In this document: positions 37,262 to 45,539 of the stretch, piece after piece | Layout of the letters: every line of letters starts with the position of its first letter | Position numbering within the stretch: position 1 is the first letter of the stretch | Assembly: GCF_000711245.1 (NCBI RefSeq) | Contig: NZ_JOMH01000001.1 | Span: 924,830 to 988,829 of the forward strand | Source: Polycyclovorans algicola TG408 | Lineage (GTDB): Bacteria; Pseudomonadota; Gammaproteobacteria; Nevskiales; Nevskiaceae | DNA length: 64,000 bases | Direction: 5' to 3' | Notes under the pieces: model-generated | Told to the model about the DNA's origin: nothing | Databases searched by the model: none | What the model saw: the letters and a program-made list of their open reading frames with translations, nothing else | Made by a program: the position numbers and the translations under genes

Positions 37262-37803
37262 ATATCACCGAAACCACGCTGCCCGGCGTACTGCTCATCA
37301 CCCCGAAGGTCTTCGGCGATGCGCGCGGCTTTTTTGTTGAAACCTACCGCGCCGAGGCGCTGCTGGCGCGCGAGCTGAACCTGCAGTTCGTCCAGGACAA
37401 CCAGTCGCGCTCGGTGCGCGGCACCTTGCGCGGGTTGCACCACCAGTACGTGCAGCCGCAAGGCAAGCTGGTGCGGGTCAGCGCAGGTCGCGTCTTCGAC
37501 GTGGCCGTGGATGTGCGCCGCGGTTCGCCCACCTTTGGCCAGCATGTGGCGGTGGTGCTCGACGATGTCAGCCACCAGCAGATGTTCATCCCGCCGGGCT
37601 TTGCCCACGGCTTTTGCGTGCTTTCCGAGACGGCTGACTTCGTCTATAAGTGCACCGACTACTACCACCCGGCCGGCGAGGCAGGCGTGCGCTTCGATGA
37701 CCCCGCGCTGGGGATTCAATGGCCGGCGATGGACCGACCCTATTTGCTGTCGGACAAGGATGCGGCGCTGCCGCTGCTCGTCGATCAGGGGCGGCTGCCA
37801 TGA
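37258..37803 (+). CDS. rmlC: dTDP-4-dehydrorhamnose 3,5-epimerase
   Basis: A 181-residue cupin epimerase. Hallmarks are [11 protein letters not shown] (about residue 21), [18 protein letters not shown] with catalytic His (about 60), [13 protein letters not shown] (about 117) and YKCTDYYHP with catalytic Tyr (about 132). Four-base overlaps join it to rmlA and rmlD. Confidence 0.97.
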   Translation: MNITETTLPGVLLITPKVFGDARGFFVETYRAEALLARELNLQFVQDNQSRSVRGTLRGLHHQYVQPQGKLVRVSAGRVFDVAVDVRRGSPTFGQHVAVVLDDVSHQQMFIPPGFAHGFCVLSETADFVYKCTDYYHPAGEAGVRFDDPALGIQWPAMDRPYLLSDKDAALPLLVDQGRLP

Positions 37804-38678
37804 GCATTCTGGTGCTTGGTGCCGGCGGCCAGGTGGGGCGCGAATTGGCCGAAATGCTTGAGAAGGGCGAGCAGGCCCTGACGCGCAACGAGGTCGACAT
37901 CACCGAGCCTGAAAGCATCGCTGCGGCGCTGGACGCGCACCGCCCCAAGGTCGTCATCAACGCGGCGGCTTTCACCGGAGTGGACGCAGCCGAGTCAGCG
38001 TCCGAGCAGGCCATGGCGGTCAACGGTGATGGCCCCGCCAAGCTTGCCGAGGCCTGCGCCCGGCGTGACATTGCGTTGCTGCACCTGTCCACCGACTACG
38101 TGTTTGACGGCCGTTCCGACACGCCGTACGCCCCTGCGGATGCGGTCAACCCGCTGGGCGTGTACGGGCGCAGCAAAGTGGCCGGCGAGGTGGCGATACG
38201 CAAGGCCTTACCCGCGCATCTGATTCTGCGGACCAGTTGGGTGTTCGGGCGTTTCGGCGCCAACTTTGTGAAAACCATGTTGCGCCTCGCTCGCGAACGC
38301 GACGCGCTGCGCATTGTCGATGACCAGGTTGGCGGCCCGACCCCGGCGGCGGCCCTCGCCGAGGCTTTGCTGACGCTGGCCCGGCGGCGGGTTGCGGGCG
38401 CGAAACTGCCGTGGGGCACGTATCACTTTGCCGGTGCGCCGCCGGTGTCGTGGCGGGGCTTCGCCGAGGCCGTCTTCGCCGAGGCGATGCACGCGGGCCT
38501 GATCGCACGCGCGCCGCGCGTCGAGGCCATCACGACCGCGGATTACCCGACGGCCGCCCGGCGGCCGCTCAACTCGCAGTTGGACATGCGCGACACCGAA
38601 GCGCGGCTGGGCCTGCAGGCGCCCGATTGGCTCACCGCCCTGCAAAAAATGCTGCGCGACCGGGACTTCGGCGGATGA
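37800..38678 (+). CDS. rmlD: dTDP-4-dehydrorhamnose reductase
   Basis: A 292-residue SDR giving dTDP-L-rhamnose. It has the N-terminal LGAGGQVGREL loop, VVINAAAFTGVDAAE (about 63), LSTDYVFDG (about 100) with the catalytic Thr, and VYGRSKVAGE with the Tyr-x3-Lys pair (about 123). ATG 37800 overlaps the rmlC stop by four bases; the longer upstream frame is not used. Confidence 0.96.
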   Translation: MSILVLGAGGQVGRELAEMLEKGEQALTRNEVDITEPESIAAALDAHRPKVVINAAAFTGVDAAESASEQAMAVNGDGPAKLAEACARRDIALLHLSTDYVFDGRSDTPYAPADAVNPLGVYGRSKVAGEVAIRKALPAHLILRTSWVFGRFGANFVKTMLRLARERDALRIVDDQVGGPTPAAALAEALLTLARRRVAGAKLPWGTYHFAGAPPVSWRGFAEAVFAEAMHAGLIARAPRVEAITTADYPTAARRPLNSQLDMRDTEARLGLQAPDWLTALQKMLRDRDFGG

Positions 38679-39667
38679 CCCACACGCCACGCAAGCTGCT
38701 GGTCACCGGCGGTGCCGGCTTCATCGGCAGCAACTTCGTGCACCACCTGCTGGCCACGGATGGTCAGGTGCAGGTGACCACCCTGGACCGGCTCACCTAT
38801 GCCGGTGACCGGCGCAATCTTGATGATTTGCCGGACCCGGCGCGGCACCGGCTGGTGGTCGGCGACATCGCCGACGCGGCCCGGGTCGCAGAGGTGATGC
38901 GGGATGACGACATCGACACGGTGGTGCACTTCGCGGCCGAGTCGCATGTTGATCGCTCCATCAGCGGCCCCGGCGCGTTTGTTCACAGCAACGTGACCGG
39001 CACCTTCACTTTGTTGGAGGCGGCACGCTCGGCGTGGCAGGGCCGCTCGGACGTGCGCTTTCACCACATCTCTACCGATGAGGTTTACGGCACGCTGGGC
39101 CGGGCGGACCCGGCCTTCACCGAGGCAACGCCCTACGCGCCCAACTCGCCTTACTCGGCGAGCAAGGCGGCGTCCGACCATTTGGTGCGCGCGTGGTTTC
39201 ACACCTACGGCCTGCCGGTGGTGACCACCAACTGCTCGAACAATTTTGGCCCGCGCCAGCATGCCGAGAAGTTCATTCCCACGGTGATTCGCGCCTGCCA
39301 CGCGCAGACGCCGATCCCGGTGTACGGCGACGGCAGCAACATTCGTGACTGGCTGTATGTGACCGACCATTGCCGGGGCATCGACGCCGTGCTGCGGCGC
39401 GGCCGCCTGGGCGAGTGCTACAACATCGGCGGCGGCAACGAGCACAGCAATATCGAGATCGTACGGCTGATCTGTGCGGCGTTCGACCGCCGTACCCCCG
39501 AGCGCGCGCCACACGAACGACTGATGCGTTTCGTCACCGACCGCCCCGGCCACGATTGGCGCTACGCCATCGACGCGACCAAGATCGCGCAAGAACTGGG
39601 TTGGACGCGCGCGTTGCGATTCGAGGCCGAGCTGGACGCCACGATTGACTGGACGTTGTGCCGATGA
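38675..39667 (+). CDS. rmlB: dTDP-glucose 4,6-dehydratase
   Basis: A 330-residue extended SDR. It shows VTGGAGFIGSNFVHH at the start, HFAAESHVDRSI (about 88), STDEVYGTLG (about 130) with the catalytic Thr-Asp-Glu, and YSASKAASDHLV (about 158). Its product feeds both RmlC/RmlD and the divergent FdtA branch. Placed last in the rml group (A-C-D-B order), with four-base overlaps on both sides. Confidence 0.97.
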   Translation: MTHTPRKLLVTGGAGFIGSNFVHHLLATDGQVQVTTLDRLTYAGDRRNLDDLPDPARHRLVVGDIADAARVAEVMRDDDIDTVVHFAAESHVDRSISGPGAFVHSNVTGTFTLLEAARSAWQGRSDVRFHHISTDEVYGTLGRADPAFTEATPYAPNSPYSASKAASDHLVRAWFHTYGLPVVTTNCSNNFGPRQHAEKFIPTVIRACHAQTPIPVYGDGSNIRDWLYVTDHCRGIDAVLRRGRLGECYNIGGGNEHSNIEIVRLICAAFDRRTPERAPHERLMRFVTDRPGHDWRYAIDATKIAQELGWTRALRFEAELDATIDWTLCR

Positions 39668-40434
39668 GCGCACCGGTCAGCGTGGTGCTGATTGCGCGCA
39701 ATGCCGAGCGCACCCTGGCACGCTGCCTCGCCAGCACGGTCGGTTTTGACGACGTGGTGATGGTCGATACCGGCTCCACCGACGCCACCCTGGCCATCGC
39801 CGCGCAATACCCGCATGTGCGGGTGCTGCACGAAACCTTTGAGGACTTCAGCGCCAATCGCAATGCGGCGGCGGCTCACGCCCGGCACGACTGGGTGTGT
39901 CCGCTGGACAGCGACGAATGGTTCGACCCGGTGCTGGCCGCGCAATTGCAGGCCTTCAACCCAAAATCGGTACGACAGGTGCACGCCTTCTGGCGTTTCA
40001 ACTGGTTTCTGGGCAAGCGCCTGCACAGCAAGCTGGGGCGCGAGTGGATACGGCGGGTGTACCACCGCGACAACGTGCAGTTTGTGGGCGCGGTGCACGA
40101 GCGGCTGCTGCTCATCGACAACGGCGGTTGGCCGGCTGTGGCCAAGCTGCCCGGCCATGTCGGTCACGATCCTTACGCCAATGTCGGGCATCTGTTTGAA
40201 AAGCGCTGGCGCTATGCGCGCCCGGACCTGCGCAAGGCCAAGGCTGCGCATCCGGCCATCGCCAGCCTGCGCGCCATGTGGCGATTCATTCGCGGCTGGA
40301 TCTTTGCCGCAGGGTTCATCGACGGCTGGCGCGGCTTCGTGATTGCCAGCGCCGATGCCTATGGCGTGTTTCTGAAATACGTCTGGGGCTATTCGGCGCG
40401 CGCCGCCAACACCGAGCGCACCAGGGGCGCGTAG
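39664..40434 (+). CDS. Glycosyltransferase family 2 (WaaE/KdtX-like)
   Basis: A 256-residue GT2 enzyme with VSVVLIARNAERTLARCL at the start, VVMVDTGSTDATL (about 36), WVCPLDSDEWFDP (about 78), and WIRRVYHRDNVQFVGAVHE (about 135), the pattern of WaaE/KdtX core beta-glucosyltransferases and related LOS enzymes. A hydrophobic C-terminal segment (FIRGWIFAAGFIDGWRGF) is also typical of that group. It is coupled to rmlB by ATGA and converges on the DUF6492-like gene with a 46-bp overlap. Confidence 0.87.
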   Translation: MSAPVSVVLIARNAERTLARCLASTVGFDDVVMVDTGSTDATLAIAAQYPHVRVLHETFEDFSANRNAAAAHARHDWVCPLDSDEWFDPVLAAQLQAFNPKSVRQVHAFWRFNWFLGKRLHSKLGREWIRRVYHRDNVQFVGAVHERLLLIDNGGWPAVAKLPGHVGHDPYANVGHLFEKRWRYARPDLRKAKAAHPAIASLRAMWRFIRGWIFAAGFIDGWRGFVIASADAYGVFLKYVWGYSARAANTERTRGA

Positions 40435-41354
40435 TCCTCAATGCAGAAGTGCTGGTGGTGATCGGCCTGGATCGTCAGGTAACGCACGGCGGGGTCGTCG
40501 AAGGCGGCTTGAATGGCCGTCGCCGCGTGGGCGCGTTCCTCAGGGGTGTCCAGCCAGCGGCAGGCGAGGCTGGCGCGTTCGGTCCACACCCCGGCGGCAT
40601 TCAATACCTGGCTGACATAGACGCCGTAGGTCATGAACTCTGACCATGCCCCCAAGGGCTGGGCCAGCAGCGCCTGCCACCAGTCGCATTGATGCCGCGT
40701 TTCGATGGCGGCCAGCATGTCGAGCAGGGTGGCACGGTCGAAGACGAACGGGTGGGTCACATAGTTGACGAACCGTTCGCCGGGCTCGCGCGGCCATGGC
40801 AGGCCGAACAGGGTGCAGGCGTGGCCGTACCAGCCGGGGGAGTCCAGCCGCCGGGTGATGACGTCGGGCTCTTCAAACAACACCACGCGGCCGTCGCGGG
40901 CATAGGCGCTGGCCGGCACTGGACGGGTGAAGATGACGTCGGAATCCAGCGTGATCAACACCCGGTGCGGCAGGTGTTGCGCCATCGCCAACTTGACCAG
41001 TTGCTGGGTGTGCCAACCGTAATAGTTGGCATCGGCAAACCAGCCGAAACGTTTGTAGGCGCTGCGCTTGAGCACCTGCAGACGGCGATTCGGCGTGCTG
41101 TGCACAAAGCGCTGACGGCGCTGTTCGACCCCCTCTGGCAACACCTCGGCGGTGCTCAGGTAGTGCGGCCCGGCGGCGCCTGACCGGAACCGCGACAGGT
41201 CCTCGGTCTGCACCACGGCGTAGTGCGGCACCGTGCCCAGGCCCATCGCCACCATGGAGTCGCGCAGCAACTGGAAGCGCTCGAAATCGCCGCCCCAGGT
41301 GGGCGTGACAAAGGCGATGTCGGCCGCCGCGTAATCCGCACTCAGGTCAGTCAC
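40389..41354 (-). CDS. DUF6492-like putative glycosyltransferase
   Basis: A 321-residue cytoplasmic protein. IAFVTPTWGGDFERFQLLRDS (about 13) starts a GT-A-like fold; VLITLDSDVIFTRPV (about 133) supplies the DxD motif. A cluster of aromatic and histidine residues (YGWHTQQLVKL, WYGHACTLFG, YVTHPFVFDR) follows. It resembles proteins labelled DUF6492 in capsule and LPS clusters; this is a memory-based assignment. It is the last of three leftward genes behind waaA, overlapping the previous one by 8 bp. Confidence 0.7.
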   Translation of the reverse strand: MTDLSADYAAADIAFVTPTWGGDFERFQLLRDSMVAMGLGTVPHYAVVQTEDLSRFRSGAAGPHYLSTAEVLPEGVEQRRQRFVHSTPNRRLQVLKRSAYKRFGWFADANYYGWHTQQLVKLAMAQHLPHRVLITLDSDVIFTRPVPASAYARDGRVVLFEEPDVITRRLDSPGWYGHACTLFGLPWPREPGERFVNYVTHPFVFDRATLLDMLAAIETRHQCDWWQALLAQPLGAWSEFMTYGVYVSQVLNAAGVWTERASLACRWLDTPEERAHAATAIQAAFDDPAVRYLTIQADHHQHFCIEDYAPLVRSVLAARAE

Positions 41355-42132
41355 GTCCGGCCCAGGCCTCGACCAGCCACGGCGCCGGCCCGATGCGTCG
41401 ATACCAGCGCCCGCCGCGGCCGGCCAGCACGTCGCTCATTTTCGGGCGGCCGGCGAACACGACAATGCGCGCCGCAGGTGGACAGGCCGGATCGCGCACG
41501 AAGCTGGCCAGCCCACGCGGCACGCAGCCGTTCTTGAAGCTGGCACACCATTGGCGCGGCCAAAAGCTGAGTCGTGATTGCGCGTGCAAATGGTCCGAGA
41601 GGTATTCCTGCTCGTTGCGGTAGCGTGCGATCACGGCGTCGTGATCGTTCACGTAGCGCGCCAGGGCATCGGCGTGGGCCCCGGCCTGATAGCGAAACAC
41701 CGAGGTGTTGGCGACCCGCTGGTAAAAGGCTTCGCGTTCACGGCGAAACCATTGCCGCAACGGTTGCGGGCGAAACAGTTCGGCATCGCGAATCGCGCAG
41801 AACGCGCCCGGCGCGTCAAAAAACGGCGCGAGGTCGTCGACGATGACCACGTCCAGGTCGAGAAACAGGACCGTGCCGTGCCAGTCAGGCAGGTCATCAC
41901 GCAGCAGTGCCAGCTTGCGCCAGCGCGTGTCGTGCGTCGCCCCGGCACCGGTGTCCGGCAACGGTCTCGTGTCGATGGCGGGGTTGAGGCCGGCCGCATC
42001 GTCAGTGAAGCAGACGAAGCGGAAGGGGCGCGCGAGGTGCCGCGTCACGCCCGCATGCAGGCGGTTGACGTATTCCGGGCCGTAGAGCGTGCCCCATTTC
42101 ATGCAGGCAACGGTGAGGGTGACGTCGGTCAT
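41347..42132 (-). CDS. Uncharacterised glycosyltransferase-like protein (paralogue 2)
   Basis: A 261-residue relative of the protein at 31660-32400. Shared landmarks include VACMKWGTLYGPEYVNRL at the start, FRFVCFTDDAAGL, the DxD in VLFLDLDVVIVDDL, RYRNEQEYLSDHL, FWPRQWCASFKNGCVP and ARIVVFAGRPK. The ATG overlaps the waaA stop by four bases, tying it to Kdo transfer and core assembly. The reaction is unknown; a sugar transferase acting on the inner core is the best guess. Confidence 0.75.
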   Translation of the reverse strand: MTDVTLTVACMKWGTLYGPEYVNRLHAGVTRHLARPFRFVCFTDDAAGLNPAIDTRPLPDTGAGATHDTRWRKLALLRDDLPDWHGTVLFLDLDVVIVDDLAPFFDAPGAFCAIRDAELFRPQPLRQWFRREREAFYQRVANTSVFRYQAGAHADALARYVNDHDAVIARYRNEQEYLSDHLHAQSRLSFWPRQWCASFKNGCVPRGLASFVRDPACPPAARIVVFAGRPKMSDVLAGRGGRWYRRIGPAPWLVEAWAGRD

Positions 42133-43388
42133 GGCGCGTTCTGTGTGGCGGCGAGCGCATCCAGCGTGCGCTGCAGCGCGCCTTGATGCGGGACCAGGCA
42201 GTCGCGTGCAGCGGCGCCCATTGCCCGGCGTTGGGCGGCATCGCTGAAGGCCGTTTGCAGCGCGACCAGCAGCGCGGCGTCGTCTGCAAGCTGTTGTGCG
42301 CCGCCGGCGCCCAGCAGCAGGTCGCGGGCAAACTCGAAGTTGTGCATGTGCGGGCCAAACAAGACGGGTATTCCCACCGCAGCCGGTTCGAGCACGTTGT
42401 GGCCCCCCACCGGCACCCGCGAGCCACCGACAAAGGCGATGTCGGCCAGCGCCAGGTAAAACCACATCTCGCCCATGCTGTCGCCGAGCAGCACGGTGGG
42501 TGGCGGCGCGGCGAGGTCGGCCTGACTGCGCCGGGCCCACGGCAAGCCCGAGGCGATGATCTGCGCCTGCACGCTGTCGAAGCGCGGTGGGTGGCGCGGC
42601 ACCACGAGCAGCACCGCGTCCGGCCAGCGCGCCAGCAGTTGCTGATGAACGCGCAAGGCCGCCGACTCCTCGCCCTCGTGGGTGCTGGCCGCAATCCACA
42701 CCGGGCGTGCGCCCCAGCGTGTCTTGATGGCTTCGGCGGCCCGGCATTGATCGGCATTGGGCGTGGTATCGAACTTCAGGTTGCCCAACGTCTCGACGCG
42801 CGCGGCGCCCAATTGCCGGTAGCGCGCGGCATCTTCGTTGCTCTGGGCGGCGACCAGGGTGACGTCAGCGAGCACCGAGCGGGCGAAGCCGCCAACCCGT
42901 CCGTAACCCTTGACCGAGCGCGGTGAAAGGCGCGCGTTGGCAATGGTCACGGGCGTGCCCCGCTGACGCAGGCTGCGGAACAGGGTCGGCCATAGCTCGG
43001 TTTCCATGATCACCACCTGCCGTGGCCGTACCCGGTCGAGGAATCGCTTAACCACGCTGTGCACGTCGATGGGCGCAAAGCTGTGCCGCACCTGTTCGCC
43101 CAGTTGGGCGCGGACCTGGGCACTGCCGGTGGGGGTGGTGGTGGTGACCCAAACCTGCCCGGCGCCGTGGCGGGCGATCAATGCGCGAATCAGGGGTAGC
43201 GCCGCCATGACCTCACCCACACTGACGGCGTGCACCCACACCGCCGTACCTTCCGGCGCATGCGGCACATGGCCGAAGCGTTCTGGCACCCGTCCCCGCC
43301 ATGCCGGGTCGTGTCGGCCTTTGATCCACAGCAGGGGCCGCAAGACCCACCCGGCCAGGGAGATCAAAAAAACGTAGAGCACTCGCAT
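42129..43388 (-). CDS. waaA: 3-deoxy-D-manno-octulosonic acid (Kdo) transferase
   Basis: A 419-residue GT30 enzyme that attaches Kdo to lipid IVA from CMP-Kdo at the inner membrane. An N-terminal hydrophobic anchor (about 1-20) precedes RFGHVP and WVHAVSVGEVMAALPLI with the essential Glu (about 60). VIMETELWPTLF (about 127), IAASTHEGEE (about 258) and GGHNVLEPAA (about 335) are family signatures. The start codon directly abuts that of the divergent acyltransferase (CATATG at 43386-43391). It heads a three-gene leftward set. Whether it adds one or two Kdo is not readable, but kdkA nearby suggests one. Confidence 0.95.
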   Translation of the reverse strand: MRVLYVFLISLAGWVLRPLLWIKGRHDPAWRGRVPERFGHVPHAPEGTAVWVHAVSVGEVMAALPLIRALIARHGAGQVWVTTTTPTGSAQVRAQLGEQVRHSFAPIDVHSVVKRFLDRVRPRQVVIMETELWPTLFRSLRQRGTPVTIANARLSPRSVKGYGRVGGFARSVLADVTLVAAQSNEDAARYRQLGAARVETLGNLKFDTTPNADQCRAAEAIKTRWGARPVWIAASTHEGEESAALRVHQQLLARWPDAVLLVVPRHPPRFDSVQAQIIASGLPWARRSQADLAAPPPTVLLGDSMGEMWFYLALADIAFVGGSRVPVGGHNVLEPAAVGIPVLFGPHMHNFEFARDLLLGAGGAQQLADDAALLVALQTAFSDAAQRRAMGAAARDCLVPHQGALQRTLDALAATQNAP

Positions 43389-44429
43389 ATGCGCAAGAAT
43401 ACTGCCCTGCCTGCCGTCGCCGCGCCCACTGATGACTCTGAGCCTGCTCCCCGATTTCTTGCCATCGACAGCCGTGAAGGCGTGGATGAGGCGCCCGGTT
43501 TGACGGCGCCAAGGCCGCGCTATCGGCAGCGTTATCTGGCGCCGCGCTACTGGCTGACGTGGTTGGCCCTGTTTTTGGTGCGGGCGCTGACCTGGTTGCC
43601 ACTGAGCTTGAGCCGTCGAATAGGGCGGGGTCTGGGCTGGCTGCTGGTGAGGCTGATGCGCGAGCGGCGCGAGGTCACCGACGTCAACCTGGCGCTGTGC
43701 ATGCCCGAACTGGACGCCGCTGCCCGACAACGGCTGGTCGAAGCGCATTTCATGGCGATGGGCGCGGGCATGTTCGAAGCCGCCTTCGCCTGGTTTGCCA
43801 GCGATGCGCGCATACGTCGGCTGAGCCGGATTGAGGGAATCGAGCATCTCGAGGCCGTGCACCAGCAGGGGCAGGGCATGCTGCTGCTGACCGGTCATTT
43901 CAGTTGGCTGGAGTTGGGCGCCCGGGTGCTGGCACTGCAGCAGCCGTTCCATGCCATGTATCGGCACGTCAACAACCGCTTGATCGATGACTGGATGTTC
44001 AGTGCCCGATGGCAGCGCAGCGGCCGGCTGCCGCTACCGAAGCGCGACATCAAGACGCTGATTCGTGCGCTGCGTGATGGCGAGGCGATCTGGTACGCAC
44101 CCGACCAGACACTGGGTCGCGAGGCTGGACTGTTTCTGCCGATGTTCGGTCAGCCGGTGTGGACCATCACCGCCACCGCACGGCTCGCCAAGCTGGGGCG
44201 GGCCCGGGTGGTGCCCTATTTCGTCACGTTCGAAAACGGGAAGTACGTGGTCACCGTGCAGCCCGCTTTGGAAAATTTTCCCAGCGGCGACGATGCGGTT
44301 GACGCGCGACGCATCAATGAACTGATCGAGACCGCCGCGCTGGCCTCGCCGCAGGCTTACTTTTGGGGGCACCGGCGATTCAAGATGCGACCGCCGGATT
44401 TTGCAGATCCCTACAAAGACATTCGCTGA
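43389..44429 (+). CDS. LpxL/HtrB-type lipid A acyltransferase
   Basis: A protein of up to 346 residues that should add a secondary acyl chain to Kdo-lipid A. The membrane segment PRYWLTWLALFLVRAL (about 50) is followed by the catalytic H-x4-E in LLTGHFSWLELGARVL (about 160), AMYRHVNNRLID (about 183) and IWYAPDQTLGREAG (about 235). The core normally starts close to the first membrane segment, so the ~45 residues before it are either a true extension or the real start is internal (GTG 43482 is one candidate). The ATG at 43389 abuts the waaA start on the other strand. Confidence 0.9.
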   Translation: MRKNTALPAVAAPTDDSEPAPRFLAIDSREGVDEAPGLTAPRPRYRQRYLAPRYWLTWLALFLVRALTWLPLSLSRRIGRGLGWLLVRLMRERREVTDVNLALCMPELDAAARQRLVEAHFMAMGAGMFEAAFAWFASDARIRRLSRIEGIEHLEAVHQQGQGMLLLTGHFSWLELGARVLALQQPFHAMYRHVNNRLIDDWMFSARWQRSGRLPLPKRDIKTLIRALRDGEAIWYAPDQTLGREAGLFLPMFGQPVWTITATARLAKLGRARVVPYFVTFENGKYVVTVQPALENFPSGDDAVDARRINELIETAALASPQAYFWGHRRFKMRPPDFADPYKDIR

Positions 44430-44522
44430 TTTGCCGTGATCAATATCCTCCCCGACCGAGCACGGGGACGCAGCATTGATATAGTGATGCGCTTAATGTT
44501 CCGTCGTCTTTTCGAGGTGCAC

Positions 44523-45476
44523 GTGTATCGTTCCATCGTCTTCCCGGCCGCCATCGCGTTGGCCCTCGGCACCGGCAGCTTTTCGGTTGTTCACGCCAAT
44601 GCAGCCGCTGATGCCCAGCAATTGATGCAGCGGGGTGATTACGCCGGCGCCCTGAGCGGTCTGGATGCCCACCTGCGCAGCAATCCGCAGGACGCTGAAG
44701 CGCGCTTCGTGCGTGGCCTGACCCTGACGCAGATGGACCGTGTGCCCGATGCCATCCGCGCCTTCGCCGACCTGACCCGGGACTATCCGCAACTGCCCGA
44801 GCCCTACAACAACCTGGCCGTGCTCTACGCCCAGGAAGGCGACTACGAAAAGGCCCGCGATGCGCTCGAAGCCGCGCTGGCCACGCACCCCAGTTATTCC
44901 ACCGCGCACGAAAATCTCGGTGACATCTATGCGGCGTTGGCGGGCGCCGCTTACAACCGGGCACTGATGCTCGACCAGGGCAACCGCGACGTGCAGCAGA
45001 AGCTGTCGCTGATCAGCCAGATGGACGGCGCGCCTGCCGCGGCCCAGCCGCCGGCTGCCGCTCCCGCTGCGTCCACGGCCACGTCGGCGGCCGATGAGCC
45101 GCCTGCGGCTGCCGAGCCGTCGCCCGCCGAAGCGCCGTTCGACACCGCACCCATCCAGTCGACGATCAATACCTGGGCCGAGGCCTGGGCCAACCAGGAC
45201 CTTCCGGCCTACTTCTTCGCCTATTCCAGCAACTTCACGCCGGAAGGTGGCCTCAGCCGCAGCGCCTGGGAAACCCAGCGTCGCGACCGGGTGTCGCGTC
45301 CCGAGACCATTTCGGTGCGCATCCGCGACCTGCGCGTGCAGTCGGTCACGGGCGGCGCCATTGCCACATTCACCCAGGACTACACTGCCGACACATACAG
45401 CGACTCCGTCACCAAGGTCCTGGAGATGACACGCGAAGGCGGTGGCTGGAAGATCACCCGCGAATTCACGCGCTGA
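44523..45476 (+). CDS. Exported TPR protein with C-terminal NTF2-like domain
   Basis: About 317 residues. GTG 44523 is chosen because GAGG lies five bases upstream and it gives a clean signal peptide (YRSIVFPAAIALAL..., cleavage near HANA). TPR-like repeats fill about 30-165 (GDYAGALSGLDAHL, NPQDAEARFVRGL, YNNLAVLYAQEGDYEKAR, YSTAHENLGDIYAALAG). An Ala/Pro-rich linker follows, then a C-terminal NTF2/SnoaL-like domain (about 210-317) with INTWAEAWANQDLPAYFFAY and WKITREFTR. The same C-terminal domain ends the L,D-transpeptidase downstream. Probably a periplasmic partner in envelope maintenance; the function is inferred from context. Confidence 0.82.
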   Translation: MYRSIVFPAAIALALGTGSFSVVHANAAADAQQLMQRGDYAGALSGLDAHLRSNPQDAEARFVRGLTLTQMDRVPDAIRAFADLTRDYPQLPEPYNNLAVLYAQEGDYEKARDALEAALATHPSYSTAHENLGDIYAALAGAAYNRALMLDQGNRDVQQKLSLISQMDGAPAAAQPPAAAPAASTATSAADEPPAAAEPSPAEAPFDTAPIQSTINTWAEAWANQDLPAYFFAYSSNFTPEGGLSRSAWETQRRDRVSRPETISVRIRDLRVQSVTGGAIATFTQDYTADTYSDSVTKVLEMTREGGGWKITREFTR

Positions 45477-45511
45477 TCGGCGCTCGCCCATGGTCTACGT
45501 GGTTTTTGAAG

Positions 45512-45527
45512 CGGCTCAATTGAGCCG
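45512..45527. other. Perfect 16-bp palindrome upstream of the L,D-transpeptidase gene
   Basis: CGGCTCAATTGAGCCG lies in the 63-bp gap between the TPR gene and the transpeptidase gene, 12 bp before the GTG start. There is no loop or T-run, so a terminator is unlikely; a dimeric regulator site or a translation-modulating hairpin are possible. Confidence 0.5.
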
Positions 45528-45539
45528 GCGCCTGAGGCA

